From: Exilibacterium tricleocarpae
GTDB lineage: Bacteria > Pseudomonadota > Gammaproteobacteria > Pseudomonadales > Cellvibrionaceae
Assembly: GCF_007004655.1 (NCBI RefSeq)
Contig: NZ_ML660108.1
Coordinates: 50,450-114,449, forward strand
Direction of reading: 5' to 3'
Length of the DNA: 64,000 bases
The notes under the pieces were generated by a model that made no database searches, had not been told where the DNA came from, and saw only the letters and a list, made by a program, of their open reading frames with translations. Position numbers and translations under genes: made by a program. This document shows positions 25,801 through 36,600 of this stretch, piece after piece. The stretch's first letter is position 1. Every line of letters begins with the position of its first letter.

Positions 25801-27652
25801 TGATCAAAGTAAATTACGCGATGAACTAAAAAGACTGCTACCTGAATACATGATTCCTTCCTTTTTTATACTTCTTCAAGCTTTACCTTTAACGGAAAAC
25901 GGCAAGTTGGATAGAAAAGCGCTTCCGGAACCTGATATATCTGAGTTGCCTGATCAAAGCTATGCGGCACCTAGAACGGAGACCGAGCTGGCTTTAGTTG
26001 ATATATGGTCTGACGTTCTACGAATAAAAACTGAGAATTTGGGGGTTAATACTAATTTTTTCGATCTGGGCGGTGACTCCATCTTGAGTCTCCAAATTAT
26101 TGCCAGAGCTAGAAATAAAGGTATACAACTAACTCCCCGTCAGATGTTTGAAAATCAAACCATTTCCGAATTGGCGAAAGTCGCAGTGAAAAGTTCTGAT
26201 GAAATTATAGCTGATCAAGGGTTAGTTTCCGGTGAAGTTGAACTGACCCCGATTCAGCGCCGCTTCTTCGAAAATACTAAATTGGACTTTAATCACTTTA
26301 ATCAATCTATTCTATTTATAATTTCGGAGAAAATTAGTAAAGAAATACTAGTAACGTTGATAGAAAGTTTAGTATTGCATCATGATGCTCTTAGGCTTAG
26401 ATTTTTGAAAGAGGGCTCAGGATGGGTACAGTTTTTCAAAGAGTATAAACCAGAAAAGCTTTTGGAAGTATTTGATCTATCCGATCTTCCTATGGTCGAA
26501 AAAATAGATCAAATGGAGTCAAAGTGTTCAGCCACTCAAAAGGAACTGAACATAGAAAAAGGTCCCTTGTTGCGGGCGGTGCTATTTACAATGGGGGAGG
26601 GAAATCCAGATCGTTTACTTATAGCTGTTCATCACTTAGCCATCGATGGTGTTTCCTGGCGGATTTTACTTGAAGACATTAAAACTGCCTACATGCAGAT
26701 TTCATCTGGGAGTTCTATAAAATTACCTACCAAGACAACATCATATAAGGCTTGGTCGGAAAAACTCCAAAGTTACAGCCAGTCTGAGCAGCTACTTAAA
26801 GAGTGGCACTACTGGAACGATATTTCCAAGTGTGAGTTAACTTCTTTCCCTCAAGACTTTACTATTCAAGATAGTGAAAAAACAGTCGGTTCTGAGGTTA
26901 TCCATAGAGCTAGCCTAAAATTTGAGGAGACTCAGAAGTTACTGCAGGAAGTGCCGACTGCTTATAGCACGCAGATAAATGAGGTTCTTTTAACTGGGCT
27001 GATGATAGCTTTCTACAAATGGTCCGGACAAAATAAGCTGTTAATAGATTTGGAAGGGCATGGACGGGAAGATATCTTTAACGATGTGGATGTCTCTCGC
27101 ACAGTAGGATGGTTTACATCTGTGTTTCCCGTGGTTTTAGAGCTAAGTTCGTCCTCACATATTGGTTCTTCCTTAAAAGCCGTAAAAGAAAAATTGCGAA
27201 GAATTCCAGAGCGAGGGATTGGCTATGGTTTGCTGCGCTACTGCTGTCGTGACCCTGAAGTTGCTAGGGTTATGGAGTTAATGCCGGAAGCAAAAGTAGT
27301 ATTCAATTATCTTGGACAGTTTGATCAACTGGTTAGTAGAGATGAATTATTCCAATGGGCGCCTGAATCTGTAACTGGGCTTCAAAGCAAAAATCATAGC
27401 CGTCGGTATTCACTTGTCATTAACTGTTCTGTAAAAAATGGATGCCTACACCTGCCGATAGCCTACAGTTGCATTGAATATCGGACAGAAACAATAGCTG
27501 CGCTAAGTTCATACTTTTTAGAGGCTTTGCGGGCGCTAATACAGCATTGTACAGACTCAAACAGCTACGGTTACACTCCGACCGATTTTCCGGATGTCGA
27601 AATTTCGGCGAAAGAGCTGGACGAGATAGTTAAGGATTTAGAGGTCAATTAA
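22859..27652 (+). CDS. NRPS-1: docking-C-A-T-E (one module with epimerase)
   Basis: 1597 residues. Rough order: TubC-type docking domain (1-60); condensation domain with HHLISDG near 197; adenylation domain with YTSGSTGRPKG near 673, YRSGDLGRY, and the lysine in ENGKLDRKAL; carrier domain DLGGDSILSL near 1069; epimerisation domain with HHLAIDGVSW near 1257, RTVGWFTS, PERGIGYGLLRY and FNYLGQFD. All core motifs are intact. Hand-read specificity code DVWQFGFIDK, closest to Glu/Gln codes (DAWQFGLIDK) as I remember them. The GGDS form of the carrier and the E domain agree on a D-residue leaving this module. The stop overlaps the next start (TAATG), so NRPS-2 is translated in step. The docking domain at the front implies that another protein hands it an acyl or peptidyl chain. 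Confidence 0.93.
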   Translation: MSALDLLEELGKNNIKISIVKNRLDITAPRGYLTNSLKNKLKYYKEDIIQILLLESKKIYQSIKPINRKDIMKLSFPQRRLWFINQFEKKYSYAYNIVSALKLKGTIDIKALQISFNKLIERHESLRTVIAVCEEEAGQSIVKELKLSIPIVEVTDAWVPSYIEKESKHVFDLTKGPLVRVSLLRLLPREHILLVNMHHLISDGWSLGIFYKELSELYKSHINSETLKLQSLPVQYVDFAHWQRETSHHDLLLKEISYWKVQLSGSPTLLRLPTDWPRPAEQSYRGSSIRFTLPAELVIAIRKFSRGVNATPFMTLLAAFNALLAKYSGDSDICIGTPVAGRRSSELESIIGLFVNTLVIRTKFHDRLAVKELVENVRDTCLSAYENQAVPFEYLLEALGVNRSLSYSPVFQVMFSLQNTPEPTLELPNVSVLPVVSEKYTSKFDLIMDLAEVGGEIQGILKYKSGLFRKSTVDRMVRSFRLLLDKMISEPYRFVDEISVLDKKDEQEILLDWNSTKFIRPKELCIHELFLLQVEKTPSSIAVTYDERRLTYNELNIRSNQLANHLIKNGVGPEVRVGLCIERSLDMIIGILGIIKAGAAYVPIDTEYPSQRIESLIEDSGIYILLVQKSLQKLPANLKAVSHLYIDESWPTIARESCAPPKVSVHPENLLYVIYTSGSTGRPKGVMVTHAGLSAHIAWKKRVFGLNAEDTILQKTPIGFDVSVWEWSVPLVTGANLQLAAPGGHRDPAYLLDLIESKRITVVQAVPSLLGELLREADEKKIRSLRYLFCGGEPLSPGLCSKFKDLNSQTLMYNFYGPSEATIDSTYWLFDTSQQSEVVPIGRPVDNGQIYILDKSLNPVPIGVVGEIYIGGDILGRGYDNRQDITALNFIPNRYSEIAGDRLYRSGDLGRYLLNGDVEYIGRIDYQVKIRGFRIELGEIESALFEIPEVDKAVVVAHCRDQVSQSYYLAAYIVLKSKSSCDQSKLRDELKRLLPEYMIPSFFILLQALPLTENGKLDRKALPEPDISELPDQSYAAPRTETELALVDIWSDVLRIKTENLGVNTNFFDLGGDSILSLQIIARARNKGIQLTPRQMFENQTISELAKVAVKSSDEIIADQGLVSGEVELTPIQRRFFENTKLDFNHFNQSILFIISEKISKEILVTLIESLVLHHDALRLRFLKEGSGWVQFFKEYKPEKLLEVFDLSDLPMVEKIDQMESKCSATQKELNIEKGPLLRAVLFTMGEGNPDRLLIAVHHLAIDGVSWRILLEDIKTAYMQISSGSSIKLPTKTTSYKAWSEKLQSYSQSEQLLKEWHYWNDISKCELTSFPQDFTIQDSEKTVGSEVIHRASLKFEETQKLLQEVPTAYSTQINEVLLTGLMIAFYKWSGQNKLLIDLEGHGREDIFNDVDVSRTVGWFTSVFPVVLELSSSSHIGSSLKAVKEKLRRIPERGIGYGLLRYCCRDPEVARVMELMPEAKVVFNYLGQFDQLVSRDELFQWAPESVTGLQSKNHSRRYSLVINCSVKNGCLHLPIAYSCIEYRTETIAALSSYFLEALRALIQHCTDSNSYGYTPTDFPDVEISAKELDEIVKDLEVN

Positions 27653-30600
27653 TGAATACTCACAAGCCACAAATAGAAGATATCTATTCATTGTCTCCAA
27701 TACAGCAAGGCATGCTTTATCATTCCAGTTTGATGCCTTCTGGTGGATTATATGTGGGGCAATTTGTATTTGAGTTAAATGGAAGAGTTAACTCGCAGGC
27801 GTTTCGAGAGGCTTGGTCACGAATATCTGAAAGGCATGCCGTTTTTCGCACTTTTTTCACTAATGTAGATACTGAAAAACCTGTGCAAGTTGTGCTAAAG
27901 AAAGCTGACTTTCCTTGGCAGGAAAAAGACTGGCGGAGTATGTCCTCAGCCGAACATTATTCCCGCTTAGAAGAACTTTTGAGTGAAGATAAAAAACAAG
28001 GTTTCAACATAAAACAAGCGCCTTTAATGCGGTTATATCTAATCCGTTTGGAGCAGCTAAAATACTGGTTTGTATGGAGTCGACACCATGCTATTTTTGA
28101 TGGTTGGTCAGGTCCTATCATATACAGAGAGCTGCTTGGTCAATACAAAGCTGTTCTCGATAAAGTCTCTTTCTCACCGCAGATGAATAGGAACTATAAG
28201 GATTATATCCGTTGGCTAAGTCGGCAAGACCAGAAAAAGTGTGAGTCATACTGGAAGCAATATCTCACTGGTTTTGATACACCCACTTCATTATTGAAAG
28301 ACTCTCACGGCAAGCAGCATGGTCAAAATGAGGATAGATCTAAAAAGATTCGATCGCATGTAAGTGGTAGAATAGGTGAAGCTCTGGATGCCATAGTCCG
28401 CAGTGAAAGAATAACGTTAAATGTTCTTATGCAAGGGGTATGGGCTATAGTACTAGGCAGTTACAGTCGAGAAAATGACGTAGTGTTCGGTAAAGTAGTA
28501 TCCGGTCGTCCGTCTGATCTTGAAGGGGTGGAATCAATGGTTGGTCCCTTCATCAATACGGTACCACTAAGGGTGCATATCGACCCTTTAGCCAACTTGC
28601 TATCCTGGCTGCGGGCGCTACATGCTTCCCAGATTGATCAAATTCAATATCAGTCGACTCCCTTAGCAGATATTTCCATGTGGAGCGAGATTAGTGGAGG
28701 AGCAAGTCTTTTCTATTCAATTTTTGTATTTGAAAATTACCCTGTTGATACAGCACTAGGAGACTCCGTCGACGGTGCTTTTCGTATGTCACTAGTGAAA
28801 GCATATGAAAAGACGCACTATCCATTGGCATTGGTGGTAAGTCGTAAAGACGATATTGTAGTTGATTTTGTCTATGATGCTTCCTTATTTAGTAAAGAAA
28901 CCATAGCACGATTGTCTCGCTGTTTTGGTAAATTGTTAGAACAAACAGCAAAAAATCCCAACAGGCCGTTGAGTGAACTGCCACTAGTTGGGCAAGAAGA
29001 GAGGGATCTGGTGGTATACGATTGGAATAATACCCAGAGGGCCTATCCAACAAATCATTGTGTTCATGATTTGTTTCGAAAGCAATCTAGTAAGGTCCCA
29101 GACGCAATTGCGGTTAGGTGGGGGAAAAGACAGTTTTCTTATAGAGAACTTGATGAGAAGAGCAATCAGCTAGCGAATTGTCTTGTAGAAAGAAACGCCG
29201 GTCCGGAAGCCAAGATAGGTTTGCTAATTGAACGTTCCTACGAGATGATTATAGGACTTCTAGGTATTTTGAAAGCCGGCGCCGCTTATGTCCCAATCGA
29301 TCCTACTCATCCGAAAAGCCGTATTAACTTTGTCATTAACGATAGTGATTTAAGTCTCCTCGTTACAGAACGAGCTATATCTATAGATAAGTCTGATGGT
29401 TGGAAAATTCCATATTTGTGTTCAGATAATAACTGGTCTGTAGTTTCCGGATATCCTATAGAACCCCCAACGGTCGAAATGGACCCGCTAAATTTAGCGT
29501 ATGTGATTTATACTTCAGGGTCAACCGGAAAGCCAAAAGGAGTTGGTGTTTGTCACCGAAGCTTAATGAAGCTATGCGCTTGGCATCAGCAGGAATTTTC
29601 AGTGACTGGCTCCTCTAAAACCACACAGTTAGCAAACATTGGCTTTGATGCGATGGTGTGGGAGATTTGGCCGTATTTGCTCTTAGGTTCCGAAGTATGC
29701 ATAGTAGATCAACCAATTGTTCTTGAGCCGGACACATTAATTAAAAAAATCGAAAGCGAAAATATAACTCACAGTTTTCTAACAACGGCACTGGCAGAGA
29801 GGTTATTGGCAAGGGATTGGAAAAAGAACACATCGCTTCGATATATGTTTACCGGTGGGGATGTCCTCAATTATATTCCAGCGAAAAATACAGGCTATAC
29901 ACTAATTAACAACTATGGTCCAACGGAAGCGACTGTCATTTCGACTTCAGGTGTAGTGCATCCAGGGGATAAGGGCCCTCCTTCTATAGGTCGCCCAATT
30001 AGTAACACCACTGTATATGTACTCGATGAGTTATTAAATCCTGTACCTATAGGCTTCGTCGGAGAATTGTATATCTCTGGAGATGGGCTGGCGCGGGCAT
30101 ACGTAAACAGAGCAGATTTAACAGCGGAGTCTTTTTTACCCAATCCATTCAGCAAAACAGGAGGAGAGAGACTATATAAGACTGGCGACCTTGTTAGGTA
30201 TAGGGATGACGGTGAAATTGAATTTAATGGGCGTATTGATTTTCAGGTTAAGGTGCGCGGGTTCCGAATTGAGCTCGGTGAGATTGAGCGTGTGTTGCTA
30301 GATCAGTGTGGTATTTTTGAAGCAGTTGTCTTGCCGGCTTCAATAGAAGGAGATAAAAAGGGTACCTTTCTTACTGCTTACATTGTAGCCGACGAAAGCA
30401 TCGTTAACAAAAATATACTTCGAAACAGACTCCAAGAAGAGCTTCCGAGCTATATGGTGCCAAGCTTCTTTCTTTTTATGCCCAGATTACCTCTAAACCG
30501 CAACGGAAAAGTAGATAGGAAGTGTTTACCGAATCCTACCGATAGTAGCTTTTCTTCAAATGTCGTTGTAGAGCCTAAAACAAAAGGTGAGAAGTTATTA

Positions 30601-33600
30601 GTTGATATATGTGCGGAAATACTGGCAGTTTCTGTTAAAGATGTAAGTGTGAAAGATAATTTTTTCGATTTGGGAGGGCATTCTCTTCTTGCCGCTAGAT
30701 TGGTGAATAGACTAAGGGAAGCAATAAATTATGAGATGAATATCGCTGATATTCTGTCTGGAAAAACGATAGAGGATTTGGCGTGTTTGCTTAATATGTC
30801 AGAAGCTAAGCCTTCTTTAACTGAGGAGACTCAGCATCCTATTGCACGTGTTAAGCGAGGAGAACATCCGCCGTTGTCATTCGCACAACAAAGGTTATGG
30901 TTTTTAAATCAGCTTGAAGAAGGTAGGAGTGTACACTATAACATTCCGCTTTCGATAAGATTGAAAGGAATCCTAAATATTAGTGCCCTTTCTCTTGCGT
31001 TTAATAGCATTGTAAAGAGGCATGAAGTTCTTCGTACCACTTTCGAGAATATTGACGGTGAGGCGAAACAAGTAATTAGTACAACCATGAACCTCGATAT
31101 TGAAGTAATTCACATTGAAGAGCGGAATGTAGAAAGTTACATTAATAATTATTGTCAGCATGTTTTTGATCTATCCAAGAGTCCCTTGATAAAAGTAGTG
31201 CTACTTAGTTTGTCATTAAAAGAAAATCTACTATTGCTCAATATGCACCACATCATCTCGGATGGTTGGTCAATGAGTGTCATATATAGAGAACTCTCTT
31301 GTTTATATTCTAGCTACTGCCAGAGTAAAAAGCCTTCTTTGGATGAGTTAAAGATACAATACGCAGACTTTTCAGTGTGGCAAAAGAAATGGTTGAAAGA
31401 TGGGCTGCTCGACCGTCAGGCGGAGTATTGGAAGGAGCAACTAAAAGGCTTGCCTCCTTTGCTCGATTTACCAACCGATAAATCCCGTCCCTCAATCCAG
31501 AGCAATGTCGGAAGTAGTTGCAAGTGCGTAGTCTCCAGAGAGCTAACTAGTAGGTTAAAGGAGTTGAGTAATCAGTCTGAAGTTACTCTATTCATGACTT
31601 TACTGGCAGTTTTCAATTTACTTCTCGCACGCTATAGCGGTAAGGAGGATATTTTTGTAGGCAGCCCTATAGCTAATAGACAGAGGCCAGAATTGGAGAA
31701 TTTGATAGGGTTCTTCTCCAATACGCTAGTTTTGAGAAATAAAGTGGATCTAAATTCTAGCTTTCGGCAACTGTTGCAGGTTGTGAAGAAAACAGCTATT
31801 GCTGCTTATGAAAACCAAGACATCCCATTTGAAAATCTGGTAGAGATACTAAATCCCGAACGTAGTTTGAGCTATTCACCGCTATTTCAAATTCTGTTTG
31901 TATTGCAGAACGCCGAGCAAGAATCACTCTCGCTTACTGGTATCGACGTGGTTTTAGAAGACAGCAAAACTAAAATATCAAAGTTTGATCTTACTTTCGC
32001 GTTGACAGAAAAGAATGGAAGCATTCACGGTAAGTTGCAGTATAATGTTGATATCTTCTCAGAAGAAACAGTACAGCGAATACTAAATCATTACATCTAT
32101 CTTCTGGAAAAGGTTATTGAAAACCCAGAAAGTTTGCTCTTTTCCATTCCATTGCTCGATGGAAAGGAGTTCAGCTGTGTGGTGAATGATTGGAATAGTA
32201 CTGATGTCAGTAGCTTTATCGATTTAGACGTATGCAGTTTGTTCGAAGTGCAAGCTACGAAGGCATCAGATGTCATTGCGATAGTTGACGGTGAAAAGAG
32301 GTTGACTTATGGCGCGCTTAACTACAAAAGTAATATCTTGGCTGATCGACTAAATCGTAAAGGTGTAGTTACTGGTGTTAAAGTTGGCGTTTTAGCAGAA
32401 AGGTCTGTTGAGTTTATGGTGTCGATTTTAGGCATCTTTAAGGCGGGTGGTGTCTATATTCCCATAGATCCTGGATACCCTAAAGATCGTATTGACTACA
32501 TGTTGGAACAAGCCGGAGTATCTATTTTACTACGGGATAGGTGTTATTCAGGTGATGTAGAGCACGATTCTTATAACACTATCTGGTTGGAGGAGATTAG
32601 AGACTACAGTATAGAGAGTGAGATGCCCCTGGAAAAGGTACACATAAAAAAATCTTTATCTGACCTGGCATACATAATCTACACGTCTGGTTCTACTGGG
32701 CGTCCTAAAGCTATAACTATGCCACACCTGGCACTAACAAACCTTATTCAGTGGCAGAATAAAAATTCTAGCTGTACTGTTGGATCGAGGACTTTGCAGT
32801 TTAGTTCGCTAAGCTTCGATGTTTCAGTCCAAGAAGTGTTTTCCACTTTTTGTAGCGGTGGTACATTAGTTTTAACTCAGGAGGAAACCCGCAGAGATCC
32901 ATTTTCTACGTGGGAGTTAATTTCTTCTATGCGAGTTAATAGGCTATTTATGCCATTCATCGCCTTGCAACAACTAGCTGAGGCTTTCCCCCTTTCAAAA
33001 GAATCTAGAGCAAGCTCTTCTGTTAGAGAGATCATAACAGCAGGAGAGCAATTACAGATAACTCCAAATATCCGAACTCTCTTTACTGTTTTAGAGGATT
33101 GTAAATTATTTAACCAATATGGCCCCTCTGAAACTCATGTAGCCACTGCGCTTGAGTTAAAAGGCGACCCGAATACTTGGGAATATCTGCCTACTATTGG
33201 GCGACCTATAAGTAATATCAAAACTTATATTCTTGATAAATACTTAAATCCAGTGCCGATAGGTGTCTATGGAGAACTCTACATAGCGGGAAACGGTTTA
33301 GCTAATGGCTATCTTGGTCAGGATAGTCTTACAAAGGAACGGTTTATTGAGTGTACTTTTACTGACGATATGAATTCACAGCGTCGGCGCTTATATAAAA
33401 CCGGTGATTTGGTTCGATATCGCTCAGATGGCTCTATCGAGTACAAAGGACGTACAGATAATCAAGTGAAGGTCCGTGGGTTTAGGGTGGAACCTAGTGA
33501 AATAGAGCATGTTCTTATCGAGGAAGAGTCAATTCAGGAAGTAGTAGTAATAGACCACCAGCAGGGTGAAAGCTTACGGTCTACAATTTTGGTGGCTTAT

Positions 33601-36600
33601 GTCGTACCAGAAGAAGGTCGAGAGGTGGATAAGCTAGAGTTACGCGATAAATTAAAGTGTGGTTTGCCTGAGTATATGGTCCCCTCTATCTTCGTTACCG
33701 TAGAGGCTCTCCCTCTTACCCCGAGTGGGAAAATAGACCGATCATCCCTGCCTCCACCTAACGAAGAAGACTTTTGTAGAGTAGAGCATGCGGTTGCCAG
33801 GACTGAAGTAGAGAGAGAGCTTTCTAGAATATGGGCGAATGTCCTGAAGCTACCGGTAGAAAAGATTGGAATTGATGAGAACTTCTTTGATATAGGTGGG
33901 CATTCTCTACTTGCTGCTCGGGTCGCCAGTCATATCAGGAAGATTTTTAGTGTAGAAGTACCTATCCGTACCCTGTTTGCCGCCACCACTATCCGAGAAC
34001 TGGGAGCTGTTGTAGAGGGTTCTATGATCGCGAGTCCCCTGTTGGACAGAGACGAGTACCCTTTGATTTCTCTTGAGCGCGGTGCGTCTTCACCGCTGTC
34101 TTTTTCGCAGCAGAGGCTTTGGTTTTTATATCAGTTACAGGGTGATGGGCAGACCCAATACAATTTATCATGGGCTTTAAGACTAACCGGTGTGTTGGAT
34201 GTTAGTGCCTTGGAGGAAGCCTTCAATTCCTTGATAAAACGCCATGAAAGTTTACGCACCACATTTCACGATATTGATGGAGAGCCAGCGCAGGTTGTGA
34301 GTAAATACCTCGAAGTTAATATTCCTGTTATATCTATCTGTGAAAAGGATTCTTCCTCACATATAAGATCTAATACCGCATCAAATTTTAACCTGTCTAA
34401 CGGACCATTGATAAAGCTAACTCTGCTATTACTATCTGAAGACGATCATATATTGCTAGTTAACATGCATCATATTATTTCTGATGGTTGGTCCATAAGC
34501 GTCTTAAACCACGACTTATCTGCCTTATACAAGTCCTATAAGGAACGAAAGAAAGCTGTTCTTGAGCCTTTAAGTATTCAGTATGCTGACTTTGCTATTT
34601 GGCAGAAAAAATGGTTGCAAAAAAATGTTCTAGATGAACAGGTAAAATATTGGAAGAAGCAGCTTCAAGGGGCTCCAGCCTTATTGGAAATGCCTACAGA
34701 TAGGCCTAGACCAGCAACGCAAACCTATAGTGGGGAAAGCTATCGCTTTGAAATAGAAGCTGGATTACTACAAGAAGTCCGTGAACTAAGCAAAAAATCC
34801 AGCACAACGATTTTTATGACACTTTTTGCCGGGTTTAATATTCTATTAGCAAAATACAGCGGCCAGAGAGATATTTGTGTTGGAACTACAGTTGCTAATA
34901 GGCAGCGTCCGGAGCTTGAAGGGCTTATAGGATTTTTTGTAAATACTTTGGTTCTGCGCACTCTTTTGGATGATGAGGAACATGTGACAGATTTGCTGGC
35001 AAAGACGAAGGAAGTGGCACTGTCCGCCTATGCGCATCAGGATTTGCCTTTTGAAAGTCTCATGGAGATACTAAATCCTACACGTAGCTTAAGCCATTCG
35101 CCATTGTTTCAGGTTATGTTCAGTTTACAGAATACTGAGCGCAATAGCCTTGTCTTACCTGAAGCTGATGTATCCCCAGTTTTTGGTGGCGTTTACTCTG
35201 CGAAGTTCGATTTGTCAATGAGCTTGGTTGAGAAAGGCGACAGTATCATGGGGATCTTGCAGTACAATGTGGCGTTGTTTGACAAGGCGACTGTGCAAAA
35301 ATTTGTTGAGTACTATAAGAACATATTAAAGGGTATGACTAATAGCCCCCATAAGAAGTTATCGTCTATATCCCTACTTAGTGAAAAAGATAAGAGACAT
35401 ATCATAGAAGATCTGAGCAAAACGACAGTTTATTCACCTGATGATCGCTGCATTCACCAGTTAATTCAGAGGCGAGCTGGCAAATCTCCGGACTCAGTAG
35501 CATTGATATACGATGACCGGATATTGACATATGATGAGTTGAATGTCGCTAGCAATCAATTGGCCAATTACCTGCTCAAGAAAGGTGTAGGTCCGGAATC
35601 AAAAGTGGGAATTTTTATAGAGCGCTCTTTTGATATGATTATTGGTATATTGGGGGTGGCTAAGGCAGGAGCAGCCTATGTACCAATTGAAGTGGACTAC
35701 CCTAAGCAGAGAATAGAGTATGTGATTGAAGATAGCAGTGTATACCTGCTAATTACTCAGGAAAATCTGTGCGATATCCTGCCGGTTAACATAAGGACCC
35801 CGCGTTTGTGTATAGATAGGGATTGGCCCATTATCGCGGAAGAGCCCATTAGTGCCCCTGACATTTTCGTGAGCCCGGATAACTTACTTTATGTTATCTA
35901 TACATCTGGATCTACTGGTAAACCAAAAGGAGTTATGATCACTCATGCCAGTCTATCTGCTCATATAGCATGGAAAGAACGTGTTTTTGGTTTTAACAGT
36001 GAAGATGTCGTTTTGCATAAAACACCTATTGGCTTCGATGTTTCTGTTTGGGAGTGGTCTGTACCACTAGTTGTTGGTTCCAAACTTCTAATCGCGAAAT
36101 CGGGCGGCCATCGAGACCCCGAGTACTTGATTGACCTAGTAGCAGAGCAGCAGGTTACAGCTTTTCAAGTTGTTCCATCATTACTGAACGAATTGATAGC
36201 AGAAGCGTCAAGAGACCAGATAAAGTCATTGCGCTACCTATTTTGTGGCGGTGAAGAGTTGCCGCCTGCGGTACTTCATAAGTTTAAGAAGCTGCATAGT
36301 TCTGCAGTGCTATATAACTTTTATGGCCCAACAGAGGCGACTATTGATAGTACCTATTGGGCTTGCGATCTCTCCCGCCCATTAAGTGTTGTCCCGATAG
36401 GTCGACCTGTTGATAATGGAAACATATATATCTTGGACAAGCAATTGAATCCGCTTCCGAACAATGTTGTAGGCGAGATATATGTAGGTGGTAGTATCGT
36501 CGGTCGTGGTTACGGCAATCGCCCAGGATTAACGGCAATGAATTTCATTCCCAATCCATACAGCGATACGGCCGGTAATCGATTATATCGGAGTGGTGAT